DNA from: Thalassoroseus pseudoceratinae
GTDB taxonomy: Bacteria; Planctomycetota; Planctomycetia; Planctomycetales; Planctomycetaceae
Direction of reading: 5' to 3'
Assembly (NCBI RefSeq): GCF_011634775.1
Contig: NZ_JAALXT010000005.1
Location: forward strand, 1 to 64,000
DNA: 64,000 bases
Positions 26,733 to 36,041 of this stretch are shown piece by piece. The position numbers were made by a program, and so were the translations under genes. The notes under the pieces were generated by a model. That model did no database searches, was not told the origin of the DNA, and saw nothing but the letters and a program-made list of their open reading frames with translations. Each line of letters starts with the position of its first letter. Within the stretch, counting starts at the first letter, position 1.

Positions 26733-28629
26733 GAAATCGCGGCGGGTAATCGCCGTTTGTATTGGCATCGCAGTGCTGATGGTGGGGGCGGGATATTGGT
26801 TTTTGTCTCGCCCCAATTGGCCTGCCACCGACCCCAAGTTGACGACGCATGTGCAATCGGCTCCCGATTGGCCCGTGGTCTTCACATCACGCACCGCCCC
26901 AGCCAGTCTCCAAGCGGCCGCGGATGAGGGTGAAGAGTTCACCTTCCCCGGCAAGCCGCTCTGGCAAGCGAGCGAAGGGCGATTGCGACTCCTCTTACCA
27001 AATGGCGAAGTCTCTGAACTGACCTGGGACCGACCACTCGATGATGGTCAGACCTTAATCGACGTGATGAGTCCGAGTGTTTCACCGGATGGGACGAAGA
27101 TTGTTTTTGCTGGTCGAAAACCCGCCCCCAACCACGGTCATTTTCGACTATATGAAATCAACGTCGACGGCACTGGATTGAAACAACTTACCGGCGGCCC
27201 CAACGACTCCGGCGCTACCGCTGTTCCACCGATGCGTTACGCGGAGGATGGCGAAACGATGTTGTCGGATCGGAAACGTCGCCAGACGGATTACGACGAC
27301 ATCGATCCCATCTACGCACCCGGCGGGCATATTGTTTTCGTTTCGAGTCGCACACCGGACCTCGGTCGAGATCATGCTCGCCGCAGCACGACTCTCTGGA
27401 TCATGCGAGACGACGGGACGGAAAAAAGACCACTCTCCGCAAATCGCAACAACGACCGTTGGCCGTGGCTAACCGACAATGGCTACGTCATCTTCAGCTT
27501 GTGGAGTCGAAATCGCGAGGTTGTTTCAGCTGACCGCACAACGATCACGCCCTACGAACCTGGCCAGGAGTTCGCAACCGCCCCGACGGACAACTGGATG
27601 GCAGCCCACATTGAACCGAACGCGGATTTTTTCGGCGGCTTGATCAAGGTGTCTGAACCTGTATGGCGACCGCGTCCGTTGCACAACGGTCGGTATGCCT
27701 TCATGACAAATCTTGATGGTGCCACCGACGAAGTCACCGTCGTACAGGCCGTTGGCGGCACGATCACATCGGCTCCGAGTTCGATCGCGGCGGGGTCCAC
27801 ACTTCCACCGTCTGCGGAAGCTCAACTCATTCGCGGACCAAACGTCGACGCGTCGGGAAAGCCGTTGCAGTTGACCTGCCCCAGTCCCGCACCACCCGAC
27901 AAGATTCTGCTTGCCGGTTCAACACCCGAGGAAAATGGCGAATGGAACACGTCACGATATGGGTTGTATGTCGCCAAGGACGACTGGCCGCAAGCTGAAA
28001 ACACCGCTCAGGACGTTGAACTCACGTTGCTCTTCGACGACCCGAAATTCGTCGACGCCGAACCGGTAGCCGTGGTTCCTCGTGTGATTCACTACGATTA
28101 TCAACCGCTCGAATACGGCGATGGAACAGCGGACGTGGAGTTCGCAGATGGCACAACCTATCACGGTCCAACCGGCGAGACGCATAATTCGATGGTCTAC
28201 ATGCAGAACAACAAAGACGTGCCCGGTCAAAAATCGGATGCCGATGAATGGCCGATCTTCTCCGCGCCACCGACCGGGTCCATTGATTCCATCCGCATCT
28301 TTGCTTCGCATCGCGATCGGTTCGACGATCCCGATCAACCACGAACTCCCGGCGGTTGGAACATGCTGTTAGATGTCCCGATGGAAGACACGGCTTTCCG
28401 ATTCCGACTTCCACCGGGCACTCCGACCGTCCTCGCCGGTTTCGATGCAGATGGCCGGGTGACGCAATGGACAAGCCCCGCACATGACGAGTCTGGCAAG
28501 CCCATCAAGTTCTACGCTTTTGCCGGTGACCATTACAGCGGCACGCGAATGGGTTTCCCCCATTTTTGCACCGGTTGTCACGCCGGTCACAGTGGCACAC
28601 CAAAATTGCAAAACCGACCGCAACGGTGA
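26719..28629 (+). CDS. Hydrazine-synthase-alpha-like beta-propeller protein with terminal heme motif
   Basis: 636 residues. One N-terminal TM anchor (about 9-30) precedes WD40-like/PD40 repeats (SPDGTKIVFAGRK, IDPIYAPGGHIVFVSSRTPD and others) and a C-terminal domain of the HzsA-like type. The last 25 residues contain FCTGCHAGHSG, a CXXCH c-type heme site. The family includes anammox HzsA, but most planctomycete members are of unknown function, so hydrazine synthesis is not claimed. The gene overlaps the lipoprotein gene by 14 bases. Confidence 0.8.
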   Translation: MPGTKKSRRVIAVCIGIAVLMVGAGYWFLSRPNWPATDPKLTTHVQSAPDWPVVFTSRTAPASLQAAADEGEEFTFPGKPLWQASEGRLRLLLPNGEVSELTWDRPLDDGQTLIDVMSPSVSPDGTKIVFAGRKPAPNHGHFRLYEINVDGTGLKQLTGGPNDSGATAVPPMRYAEDGETMLSDRKRRQTDYDDIDPIYAPGGHIVFVSSRTPDLGRDHARRSTTLWIMRDDGTEKRPLSANRNNDRWPWLTDNGYVIFSLWSRNREVVSADRTTITPYEPGQEFATAPTDNWMAAHIEPNADFFGGLIKVSEPVWRPRPLHNGRYAFMTNLDGATDEVTVVQAVGGTITSAPSSIAAGSTLPPSAEAQLIRGPNVDASGKPLQLTCPSPAPPDKILLAGSTPEENGEWNTSRYGLYVAKDDWPQAENTAQDVELTLLFDDPKFVDAEPVAVVPRVIHYDYQPLEYGDGTADVEFADGTTYHGPTGETHNSMVYMQNNKDVPGQKSDADEWPIFSAPPTGSIDSIRIFASHRDRFDDPDQPRTPGGWNMLLDVPMEDTAFRFRLPPGTPTVLAGFDADGRVTQWTSPAHDESGKPIKFYAFAGDHYSGTRMGFPHFCTGCHAGHSGTPKLQNRPQR

Positions 28630-28712
28630 AGCCAATCTAGACCGCATGAAGCTCTCACGGGTCTGCGGTGCGTTCCAGAGACCGTGGCCGATACGGGCAA
28701 AAGTCGCGTGCT

Positions 28713-29732
28713 CTAATCGCCGTCCCAATTCTTTGGGAGTTTCAACGACCAGACTTCATCGCTGAGCGGTTGGGCATGTCCGCCGGCGAGCCAGAGTTGG
28801 TCTTGAAAGACGAACAGGGAATGCTCGTGACGTTCCTTCCATGAGGGTTTCGCGGTTTCGAGTTTTTTCCAATCGCGACCGTTCTTCGAATACCACACGT
28901 CGCCCCAATTTTGTGACGGGTCCTTTGACCAACCGCCGACCACCCACATGTGCCCGCGATAAACTGCTGACGAAAACCACAGTCGCTCATGCCATGGTGC
29001 CGCTGCCGTTTCCCGACGCCATTCAACGCCGTCGGCGGAACTCCAAACATCATTGAACGCTTGGTATTCCGGCACGTAGTTCCCGCCACCAAAGACGTAA
29101 ATCCGATCATTCAACACCGCAGCTTGGTGATACGCTCGGGGTGCCCAACCGGCATCCTTCGTGACCTGAGTCCACGTTTTCCCGTCTTCGCTAGACCACA
29201 CATCGTTCTTCAAACTGGATTGGTCGCCGAAATAGTAGTTCTCGGTTCCGCCGAGTATCCACATCTTGCCTCGGAACTCGACAATGGCCGCCGCCAAGCG
29301 AGGCGACCATCCTGCGTGTTCGGTTTCACGAACCCAATTCTTGCCGTCCGTCGACGACCAAACGGTATCGCCAGCGGAATGCCCGGGAAGACGGCCATTG
29401 TACCAACCGCCCATGAACCACATGCGATCCTTGAAGGTCAGCGACATCGACAAATCGGAGTGCTTCCACGGGGCGTCCTTCGTGATGAGTTGCCAATCTT
29501 TTCCGTTGGCGGAACTCCACACATCGCGGGGCGGGGCTTCATAGGAGTTGAACCAACCGCCGAAGATCCAAAGACGATCGTTAAACACCAACTCGCCTTG
29601 AGAGTCACGGGGCTGCCAATCGGCGTGGTCTGCAACACGCGTCCAACGCCACGGCGGATCCGCCGTAACCGAATTGATATTCCACAGCAGCGTCGTCGCC
29701 CAAACGCATCCACAAACAAACGGAAACTTCAT
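28713..29732 (-). CDS. Secreted kelch-repeat beta-propeller protein
   Basis: 339 residues with a signal peptide (to about residue 24). At least five repeats of the form DVWSSxDGxxW are followed about 20-30 residues later by a hydrophobic strand and GG (MWFMGGW, MWILGGT, IYVFGGG, MWVVGGW, LWLAGGH). This is the kelch pattern and predicts a six-bladed propeller. No catalytic residues are identifiable, so a binding role is likely. It converges on the HzsA-like gene with 83 bases between. Confidence 0.85.
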   Translation of the reverse strand: MKFPFVCGCVWATTLLWNINSVTADPPWRWTRVADHADWQPRDSQGELVFNDRLWIFGGWFNSYEAPPRDVWSSANGKDWQLITKDAPWKHSDLSMSLTFKDRMWFMGGWYNGRLPGHSAGDTVWSSTDGKNWVRETEHAGWSPRLAAAIVEFRGKMWILGGTENYYFGDQSSLKNDVWSSEDGKTWTQVTKDAGWAPRAYHQAAVLNDRIYVFGGGNYVPEYQAFNDVWSSADGVEWRRETAAAPWHERLWFSSAVYRGHMWVVGGWSKDPSQNWGDVWYSKNGRDWKKLETAKPSWKERHEHSLFVFQDQLWLAGGHAQPLSDEVWSLKLPKNWDGD

Positions 29733-29953
29733 TCGTTCTCAACCCCACCTATGACCGATCGGTCGCGTTGCCACGCCAGAGACGTCTTCCGGTCAACACG
29801 CTGCACGTGAACAGACTTTGAACTCGACGGGAACTCACGTCCGATGACGACAACCATCCGCCCCTGGGCATCGCGAAACGATGACACAACTTGAGTGCGT
29901 TGGTTGTCGTCTGAAATCGGAATTCCCGTTTCGTTCGAATTTCAGCCCGTCGA

Positions 29954-30538
29954 TTACGGCTTCTTAGCCAACTCGGCTTCGATGGCCTTGATCACAGGTT
30001 GCGAGTCGGGTTGCACGGGGGTACGGAAACGATCGACGACCTTACCATCCCGGCTGACCAAAAACTTCTCGAAGTTCCATCGAACCCGACCGGAGTCTTT
30101 CGGAAACGCTTGCTTGCTGGTGAGGTACTGGTACAGGTCGGCTGCGTTGTCGTCGTTCACGTCGATCTTAGCGAACATGGGAAATGTTACGCCGTAGTTG
30201 GATTTGCAGAACTCTTGGATTTCATCGGCACTGCCCGGTTCTTGACTACCGAACTGATTGCACGGAAAGCCCAGCACGACCAAGCCTTCGTCTTTGTACT
30301 TGCTATAGAGTTCTTGCAGTGGTTCATATTGCGGTGTCGCTCCGCATTGGCTGGCGACATTGACAATCAAGAGCACTTTGCCCTCGTATTTGGACAGGTC
30401 GACTTTCTTGCCATCCAAAGATTTCATCGTGTGTTTCAGCACAGGGGAGGTGTCCTTGGAAGACTTGGTATCGGCGGCGGAAGCGGTCATTGCTCCCATC
30501 ACAATGGCCACACTCGCAGCCAAACAAGCAAACTTCAT
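29954..30538 (-). CDS. Exported glutathione peroxidase (Cys type)
   Basis: 194 residues from ATG 30538, preceded by GAAAGGA; the frame is open further upstream but a signal peptide begins at this ATG. The active-site motif is NVASQCGATPQY with Cys encoded by TGC, so it is not a selenoprotein. GFPCNQFGSQEPG carries the Gln, and RWNFEKFLV the Trp and Asn of the tetrad. It reduces peroxides in the periplasm, probably with thioredoxin rather than glutathione. A thioredoxin-like gene lies directly upstream. Confidence 0.9.
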   Translation of the reverse strand: MKFACLAASVAIVMGAMTASAADTKSSKDTSPVLKHTMKSLDGKKVDLSKYEGKVLLIVNVASQCGATPQYEPLQELYSKYKDEGLVVLGFPCNQFGSQEPGSADEIQEFCKSNYGVTFPMFAKIDVNDDNAADLYQYLTSKQAFPKDSGRVRWNFEKFLVSRDGKVVDRFRTPVQPDSQPVIKAIEAELAKKP

Positions 30539-30621
30539 GGGGTGTCCTTTCAGAACCGGAATGAATGACTGGCGATTCAACATCAACAATATGCTTCGCC
30601 AGTCATGAAAGACCATGCGTC

Positions 30622-31167
30622 TTATTTCTTCATCAATGCCTTGAGCACGCTTTTTGCCAGTGTTTCATTGGCGGAAACGAACCCAAAGGACTGAACCACT
30701 TTGCCGCCACGCGTGGCGACGACGGTGACATCCGCATCAGGATGAATTGCCCAGTCGGCGGGCCCGAGTGGGTCTTTCTCGTAGACGGTGAAGGTGGTGT
30801 GATCAAGCTTCAATGCCCGATCAGCCACCGGCATGTACTCCTTGGCTTTGGGAAGATCGTCCGACATCCAAACGGCGATGATTTCCCCATCCTCCTCCAC
30901 GTCCGAGAACTTGTCGTCCAAGGCTCGCAAGAGCCGAGCCGTCGGCCGATTCCACTTGTCTGCGGGAACAAAGAACCACAGTGTCGCTTTGCCGTCTCGA
31001 TGCTTGACCAAATTCTTTGTTTGACCTTTGAACTCACCCGTCGCGACAAAAACCGGCAACGCTTCGACTTTGGCTCCCTTCTCCGGACCGGATTCCAAAT
31101 CCGCACGAACATCGGAGTTTACTGCCAACACAAGCCAGGTCATCAAGGCAAAATTGAGTGGTCGCAT
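30622..31167 (-). CDS. Exported thioredoxin-fold-like protein of unknown function
   Basis: 181 residues with a signal peptide (MRPLNFALMTWLVLAVNSDVRA). The strand/helix order and the segments ATLWFFVPADKW and DVTVVATRGGKVVQSFGF suggest a thioredoxin-like fold, but no CXXC is present and no Cys lies in a redox position. It is 83 bases upstream of the glutathione peroxidase gene on the same strand. A structural or binding role is possible. Confidence 0.65.
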   Translation of the reverse strand: MRPLNFALMTWLVLAVNSDVRADLESGPEKGAKVEALPVFVATGEFKGQTKNLVKHRDGKATLWFFVPADKWNRPTARLLRALDDKFSDVEEDGEIIAVWMSDDLPKAKEYMPVADRALKLDHTTFTVYEKDPLGPADWAIHPDADVTVVATRGGKVVQSFGFVSANETLAKSVLKALMKK

Positions 31168-31384
31168 CGATTACCTCCTACATTCGACTTCGGAATGGTT
31201 CGCGGATTCTGCATCAAATGCCACATCAGTATTGTGGGCCCGTAAGACCAGAAATTCCAGCAACCCATCGGAGACGACTCGTATAATCGGACGAATCGAC
31301 TTGTTTTTGGTGACTTCGCGTCCGAAAGCCGATGGGAACTGTGAACTCCTACCGTTCAACCGCGTTCGATGAGGACCTCTTCCG

Positions 31385-32263
31385 ATGACGACTCTGATGA
31401 ATCTCAAGCATTTTCTATACGGACTCGGTTTGGCCTGCGTCTGCCTCACTCCCGAGTTGTCCTCAGCAACTCTTCAAGCTGAGGAAATCCGCATCGAGGA
31501 AGCCTGGATTCGCTTGCAGACGAAGTTCGAAGCATCCTTGGCCGCCGACCAACCGGGCGTCCTCGCGGTTGTTGTTCCGGAAGAAGGCCAACTTGTCGAG
31601 AAAGGCGAATTGCTGGTCGAGTTGCGAGCCGAAATTCTGAAAGCCGCACTGGCCGTTGCTCAGGAAGAAGCCTCCAGCGATGTCAACTTGAGATTTGCCC
31701 AAGCCCAACTCAAGGTTTCCCAGGCCGAGTTGGACAAGGCCGAAGACGCTAACCGTCGGGTGATCGGCACGGTCCCGCTGGTCGAGTTGGACCGACTACG
31801 GTTCACGCGAGACCGAGCGATGCTGCAGATCGAGCAAGCCGAGCACGAGCAAGTGCTGAACAATTTGCGGGTCAAGGAAGCCAAAGCCCGTGTGGAAGCG
31901 TTGCAAATCCGAGCCCCGTTTACCGGGGTGGTTACCGAAGTCACCAAAAGTGTTGGCGAAGCCGTTGCTCAGGGTGATCCGATTCTGCAGCTGGTCAATA
32001 CAAAAGCGGTTCAGGTCGGTGGCACCGTTTCATTGGCGGAATCTCGGCGAATCAAGCCGGGCTATGAAGTTCTCGTGCGGTTGCAATCGAATCAGTCCGA
32101 CGAGGAAGCCGAATGGCACAAAGGGGAACTCAAATTCGTGGATGAAAAAGCCGGAAACATCCGCGGTCGCGTTCGAGTCTGGGCGGAAGTCCCCAACCCC
32201 GACAAAGACCTGCTCCCCGGCTTGATGGGCACGATGAAAATTACCATCCCGGAAGAGAAGTAG
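31385..32263 (+). CDS. HlyD/RND-type periplasmic adaptor
   Basis: 292 residues with a signal peptide (to about 30). A lipoyl-like half motif (GVLAVVVPEEGQLVEKGELLVEL), a coiled-coil hairpin (about 78-150), the second lipoyl half (IRAPFTGVVTEVTKSVGEAV) and a beta-barrel domain follow. Such adaptors bridge an inner-membrane pump and an outer-membrane channel. No pump gene is adjacent, so the partner is elsewhere. It ends at a strong terminator. Confidence 0.85.
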   Translation: MTTLMNLKHFLYGLGLACVCLTPELSSATLQAEEIRIEEAWIRLQTKFEASLAADQPGVLAVVVPEEGQLVEKGELLVELRAEILKAALAVAQEEASSDVNLRFAQAQLKVSQAELDKAEDANRRVIGTVPLVELDRLRFTRDRAMLQIEQAEHEQVLNNLRVKEAKARVEALQIRAPFTGVVTEVTKSVGEAVAQGDPILQLVNTKAVQVGGTVSLAESRRIKPGYEVLVRLQSNQSDEEAEWHKGELKFVDEKAGNIRGRVRVWAEVPNPDKDLLPGLMGTMKITIPEEK

Positions 32264-32278
32264 GCCCACTTGCAATCA

Positions 32279-32319
32279 ACAAAAGCCGAGGGACAGACCA
32301 AGTGTCCTTCGGCTTTTGT
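32279..32319. terminator. Bidirectional-type terminator hairpin
   Basis: A 17-bp stem with one G-T pair (32279-32295 with 32303-32319) has an A-rich start and T-rich end, so it can serve the adaptor gene on plus and the lipoprotein gene on minus. It lies 15 bases after the adaptor stop. Confidence 0.75.
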
Positions 32320-32353
32320 CGTTAGGAATCGTAGAATTTCTGAAATGACGGAT

Positions 32354-32809
32354 TTACTCCGCGTCGAACTTCTCGACGAATGGCTTTCCGCCGTCCCAGG
32401 ATAAATTGATTTCCAGGGAGTCCGTTGGTTCGGTGATCTCAACCGTCAGACCAGATTGAGTGGGATCAATGTACTTTTTAGGAGCGTGCCACTTCTGACC
32501 GGTGCCGCCCATCGCTTCACTGGCGACAACCACAACACGATGCGTTCCCGGCACAACACCGTCGCCGGGTTCGAAAGTCGTCATCTCAAACCGGCCTTCA
32601 GAGTCAATCTTTCCGTTGGCCGCTCGTGCGTTCTCGGGCAGAATTTGAACACTCCCCACCGTGAGTGGTTCTCCATCAATGAGTACTTGTCCGGAGACGG
32701 GCACACGTTCGGGACGGTCCGGTCCGCCGCAACCGAGCATCCCGCACAGACACACGGCGAGCGTTGCCGGAATGAGGCGGACGTTGCGAATTTCAATGAA
32801 TCGGATCAT
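32354..32809 (-). CDS. Transthyretin-like lipoprotein paired with pseudopilin
   Basis: 151 residues. The signal peptide ends LCGMLGCGG, a lipobox. A carboxypeptidase-regulatory-like beta-sandwich follows (VSGQVLIDGEPL, GRFEMTTFEPGDGVVPGTHRVVV). Its ATG overlaps the TAA of the DUF1559 gene (TAATG), so the two are translationally coupled. It is the counterpart of the lipoprotein at 26334. Confidence 0.82.
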   Translation of the reverse strand: MIRFIEIRNVRLIPATLAVCLCGMLGCGGPDRPERVPVSGQVLIDGEPLTVGSVQILPENARAANGKIDSEGRFEMTTFEPGDGVVPGTHRVVVVASEAMGGTGQKWHAPKKYIDPTQSGLTVEITEPTDSLEINLSWDGGKPFVEKFDAE

Positions 32810-33744
32810 TATGGTGTTTCGACCACCTCTCCATTGGACCGAGTCGAAAGTGCCCGGTAGGTTGCCAGGTCGATATTCTCGGAAATGAACGAGACGTGCC
32901 CGTCGGCGAAAGCAAATTGAGCACCACCAGGATGGCGACTACCAAATGCACCGTTTAAAGCCGTCCCGTAGGGGGAAGTCGTGATTCCGGTGCCGGGCGG
33001 TGTGTTGACGGGGTTTTCGGTGTTCCGCAAGCAACTCAGCAACCGGGACCCCTGCGTCCAAATGTTCTGCGATTCCCCAGTATGAGCATCGAGGACTTCA
33101 CCAGCCAGGAACGTGCTGCTAGTTCCGTCGGTGATTTCCTGACGTCCGATGGCTGTCTTGTAGACAAACAACCCGTTGTTATCGGTCTTTACCTGAACTC
33201 CAATCCCGGAGGATGGCCCGAACGAACCGGAGTTGAATGCGTAAGTCGCCGTGGCCGCTGGCCCGGTTTCACTCCCCACGGTAATAGAGATTGTTGGCTC
33301 ACTGGTATCCGAGGGACACACATACGGTTCCGGTCGTGTGGCTACGGCTGCCCGATTCGGTGTGAGCCACGTAGTGGAATAGGCTCCCCAAACCGGATCA
33401 GCAAGACTGAAGGAATCGTAGAGATTCTGTTTCTCCATGAACGGCAGCAACAACACAAATCCGCTCGTTCCAACACGTTGTGCGTTGGTATCGCCGTTAC
33501 ACGGGCCGTGGTTGATGCCGTCACACCCCAGCCGTCCCGGTGGGTACACGCTGAAAGTCGACTCGTAATTCTCGATCGCCAAGGCAATCTGCTTGAGATT
33601 GTTCTTACACTGCGTTCGGCGAGCCGCCTCACGGGCTTGCTGAACCGCTGGCAGCAGCAGGGCGATCAAAATTGCGATAATCGCGATCACCACCAGCAGT
33701 TCGATCAACGTAAAACCGTACGAACTTGTTCTTTTGGGCTTCAA
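32809..33744 (-). CDS. DUF1559 pseudopilin-type protein
   Basis: The prepilin-type motif GFTLIELLVVIAIIAIL is followed by AREAARRTQCKNNLKQIA. The tail has the H-X9-DG motif (HPGGAQFAFADG). TTG at 33744 is a likely start: GGGAG lies nine bases upstream and the leader would then be LKPKRTSSY, basic and short as in the family. An ATG at 33798 is in frame but gives an unusual long leader. About 311 residues from TTG. Confidence 0.88.
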   Translation of the reverse strand: MKPKRTSSYGFTLIELLVVIAIIAILIALLLPAVQQAREAARRTQCKNNLKQIALAIENYESTFSVYPPGRLGCDGINHGPCNGDTNAQRVGTSGFVLLLPFMEKQNLYDSFSLADPVWGAYSTTWLTPNRAAVATRPEPYVCPSDTSEPTISITVGSETGPAATATYAFNSGSFGPSSGIGVQVKTDNNGLFVYKTAIGRQEITDGTSSTFLAGEVLDAHTGESQNIWTQGSRLLSCLRNTENPVNTPPGTGITTSPYGTALNGAFGSRHPGGAQFAFADGHVSFISENIDLATYRALSTRSNGEVVETP

Positions 33745-33964
33745 AACAACGATCTCCCAGCAAGTGACAACGAGAAAACCAGGACAAACAAGAATCAATA
33801 CTCACACATATCAACACCTTGCGACGGCAATCAGACTGAACATTCTGTCAAAAATCTCATATCGAAGTTGTCGAATCGGAAAGAAAATTCGCGCGACTGT
33901 GGAACTCCATTCATGATCCCTGTTAAGATCAATACGTTCCGATATCAAAGAACGGAGTTTAGTT

Positions 33965-34246
33965 ATGAAAGCGATTTGGAACAACTGTATCCTAGCAGAC
34001 AGTAACGACACCGTTGTTGTCGACGGGAACCACTATTTCACGCAAGATTCCGTCAAAACAGAGCACCTGCAACCCAGCGATCATTCGAGTACGTGCCCTT
34101 GGAAAGGTACTGCGAAGTACTGGAATGTCGTCGTTGATGGCGAAGTCAACGAGAATGCGGCTTGGTCGTACCCCAAAACCAAAGAAGCTGCACTGCATAT
34201 TCAAGGACGAGTCGCCTTTTGGAAGGGCGTCGAAGTCGTTGAATAA
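33965..34246 (+). CDS. DUF427 domain protein
   Basis: 93 residues. The sequence MKAIWNNCILADSNDTVVVDGNHYF, then STCPWKGTAKYWNV and NAAWSYPKTKEAALHIQGRVAFW, is typical of the DUF427 family (small beta-barrel, function unknown; the conserved CPWKG and AWxYPxP-type motifs are present). It is complete and of family length. Confidence 0.88.
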   Translation: MKAIWNNCILADSNDTVVVDGNHYFTQDSVKTEHLQPSDHSSTCPWKGTAKYWNVVVDGEVNENAAWSYPKTKEAALHIQGRVAFWKGVEVVE

Positions 34247-34283
34247 GTCACCATCGAACATAAAGACCTGTGAGAACCCCAAC

Positions 34284-35204
34284 ATGACCGAGCAACCCTC
34301 CCGCCGAGATTTCCTCCGTGACGCTAGTGTCGGTGCTGTGACATTGGCAGCGACCTCCGCATTATCTGCCTCCAACACGCAAGCCGCGGACAGTGCTCCG
34401 CCGCGAATCCGCAAGGCGGTCAAACTGGGAATGGTACGGACAGACGGCACATTGGCTGAGAAGTTTCAGCTGCTCAAGGATCTCGGTTACGATGGCGTCG
34501 AGGTCAGTGCCCCCAACTCGATGGACACCAAAGAGTTACTTAAGGCCCGTGACGCAGCGGACCTGCCCATTCACGGAGTGGTCAATTCCGTTCACTGGCG
34601 ACAGACCCTTTCACACCCCGATCCAAACGTGCGTGCCGCCGGTTTAGACGGATTCAAGAAAGCGATTCAGGCCGCCAAGGATTACGAAGCGTCTTCGGTG
34701 CTGTTGGTGCCGGCCGTCGTTACGGAAGACGTCAGCTACAAAGACGCCTACAAACGCAGCCAAGCCGAAATTCGGAAGGCGTTGCCGTTGGCCGAAAAGC
34801 TAGATATTCGCATCCTCTTCGAGAACGTTTGGAACAATTTTCTTCTCTCTCCACTGGAGATGGCGTATTACATCGACTCGTTCGATTCTCCCTTGGTGGG
34901 AGCGTACTTCGATGTCGGGAACATCGTTCGCTACGGTTGGCCGACACATTGGGTCGAGGCACTCGGTGAGCGAATCGGGAAACTGGACATCAAAGAATAC
35001 AGCCGAAAACTTCAGAACAGCAAAGGTCCGCGATCCGGTTTCGGAGTGGAAATCGGGGAAGGTGACTGCGACTGGCCCGGTGTGATGAAGGCTCTCGACA
35101 AGATCGGTTACTCCGGTTGGGCGACAGCCGAAGTCCGTGGGGGCGACAAAGAACGGTTGGCGGACATCAAATCCCGTATGGATCGTGTCCTTACGTTCGC
35201 ATAG
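34284..35204 (+). CDS. Tat-exported sugar phosphate isomerase/epimerase-like TIM barrel
   Basis: 306 residues from ATG 34284. The frame is open upstream across the DUF427 gene but has no family features there. A Tat signal (SRRDFLRDASVGAVTLAA) precedes an AP-endonuclease-2/xylose-isomerase-like barrel (KLGMVRTDGTLAEKFQLLKDLGYDGVEVS; later FENVWNNFL, GAYFDVGNIVRYG, EIGEGDCDW, EVRGG). Likely metal ligands are the Glu, Asp, His and Glu in these motifs. The sugar substrate is unknown. Confidence 0.87.
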   Translation: MTEQPSRRDFLRDASVGAVTLAATSALSASNTQAADSAPPRIRKAVKLGMVRTDGTLAEKFQLLKDLGYDGVEVSAPNSMDTKELLKARDAADLPIHGVVNSVHWRQTLSHPDPNVRAAGLDGFKKAIQAAKDYEASSVLLVPAVVTEDVSYKDAYKRSQAEIRKALPLAEKLDIRILFENVWNNFLLSPLEMAYYIDSFDSPLVGAYFDVGNIVRYGWPTHWVEALGERIGKLDIKEYSRKLQNSKGPRSGFGVEIGEGDCDWPGVMKALDKIGYSGWATAEVRGGDKERLADIKSRMDRVLTFA

Positions 35205-35377
35205 GGCCCCTTTTTCATAACGATTCGCGCGATTATAACCGCTGGGTCTCCGGAATTCGGATTCCGTGAGTGTTGCACGCTTGCAGACTCGCAACTGGTT
35301 GGTTATCCTGACGCGCTTCACTCATTTCGAGTCATTACGCCATCATAGGTTTGCAGGGCAACAAAGGCTGACGTGTC

Positions 35378-36016
35378 ATGTCCGAAGCAGTTCGTCTCAC
35401 TGCCGAAAAACGCGAGAAACTTGGAACCGCTGAATCACGGCGACTGCGGTCTCGTGGCCAGATCCCCGGGAATATTTACGGGCACAAAGAGGGAGCCGTT
35501 GCCATTACGGTGTCCGGCGATCAGCTATCGCCGATCATCAATGAAGGGCATAAGGTTGTCGATTTAGAGCTCGGCAACAACACGCAAACCACGATCTTCC
35601 GTGAGGTCCAATGGGACACGTTCGGTCGTGAGATTCTTCACTTCGACCTGCTGCGGGTCGATCCCGAAGAACGTCGTTGGAGCGAAGTCCCCATCGAGTT
35701 CCGTGGAATTGCTCCCGGAGTCGTCGCGGGGGGTGTTCTCGATCAGCATCTGCACTCAATCGCGATGCGTGTGAAAACCCTCGAGTTGCCCGACGTCGTT
35801 CGTGTTCGACTCACCGACTTGCAGATCGGTGATTCGGTTCTCGTCAAAGATCTCGAGCTGCCCAGCAGTGCGGAACTCGACATCGACGAAGACACGGTCG
35901 TTGTGCAGATTCTCGAAGAAATGGCGACCGATGAACCAGCGGCAGAAGGTGATGCCGCCGGAGCCGAACCTGAGGTTGTTGGCGAAGAATCGTCCAGCGA
36001 CGACGGCGATAACTGA
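35378..36016 (+). CDS. rplY: 50S ribosomal protein L25 (CTC/TL5 form)
   Basis: 212 residues. The L25 domain (about 1-95: LTAEKREKLGTAESRRLRSRGQIPGNIYG) is joined to a TL5-type beta domain (about 100-185). An acidic tail (EEMATDEPAAEGDAAGAEPE and beyond) ends the protein. It binds 5S rRNA. It starts the run rplY, pth, rpsF, ssb, rplI, dnaB. Confidence 0.95.
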   Translation: MSEAVRLTAEKREKLGTAESRRLRSRGQIPGNIYGHKEGAVAITVSGDQLSPIINEGHKVVDLELGNNTQTTIFREVQWDTFGREILHFDLLRVDPEERRWSEVPIEFRGIAPGVVAGGVLDQHLHSIAMRVKTLELPDVVRVRLTDLQIGDSVLVKDLELPSSAELDIDEDTVVVQILEEMATDEPAAEGDAAGAEPEVVGEESSSDDGDN

Positions 36017-36041
36017 TCAACAAGACGCGGCGTGATTGACT

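Noticed and set aside
30346-30360. Possible selenocysteine in glutathione peroxidase
   Set aside because: The active-site codon is TGC, an ordinary Cys codon.
35281-35309. Possible promoter before rplY (TTGCAG-17-TATCCT)
   Set aside because: Spacing is right but only seven of twelve positions match, so it cannot be supported by reading alone.
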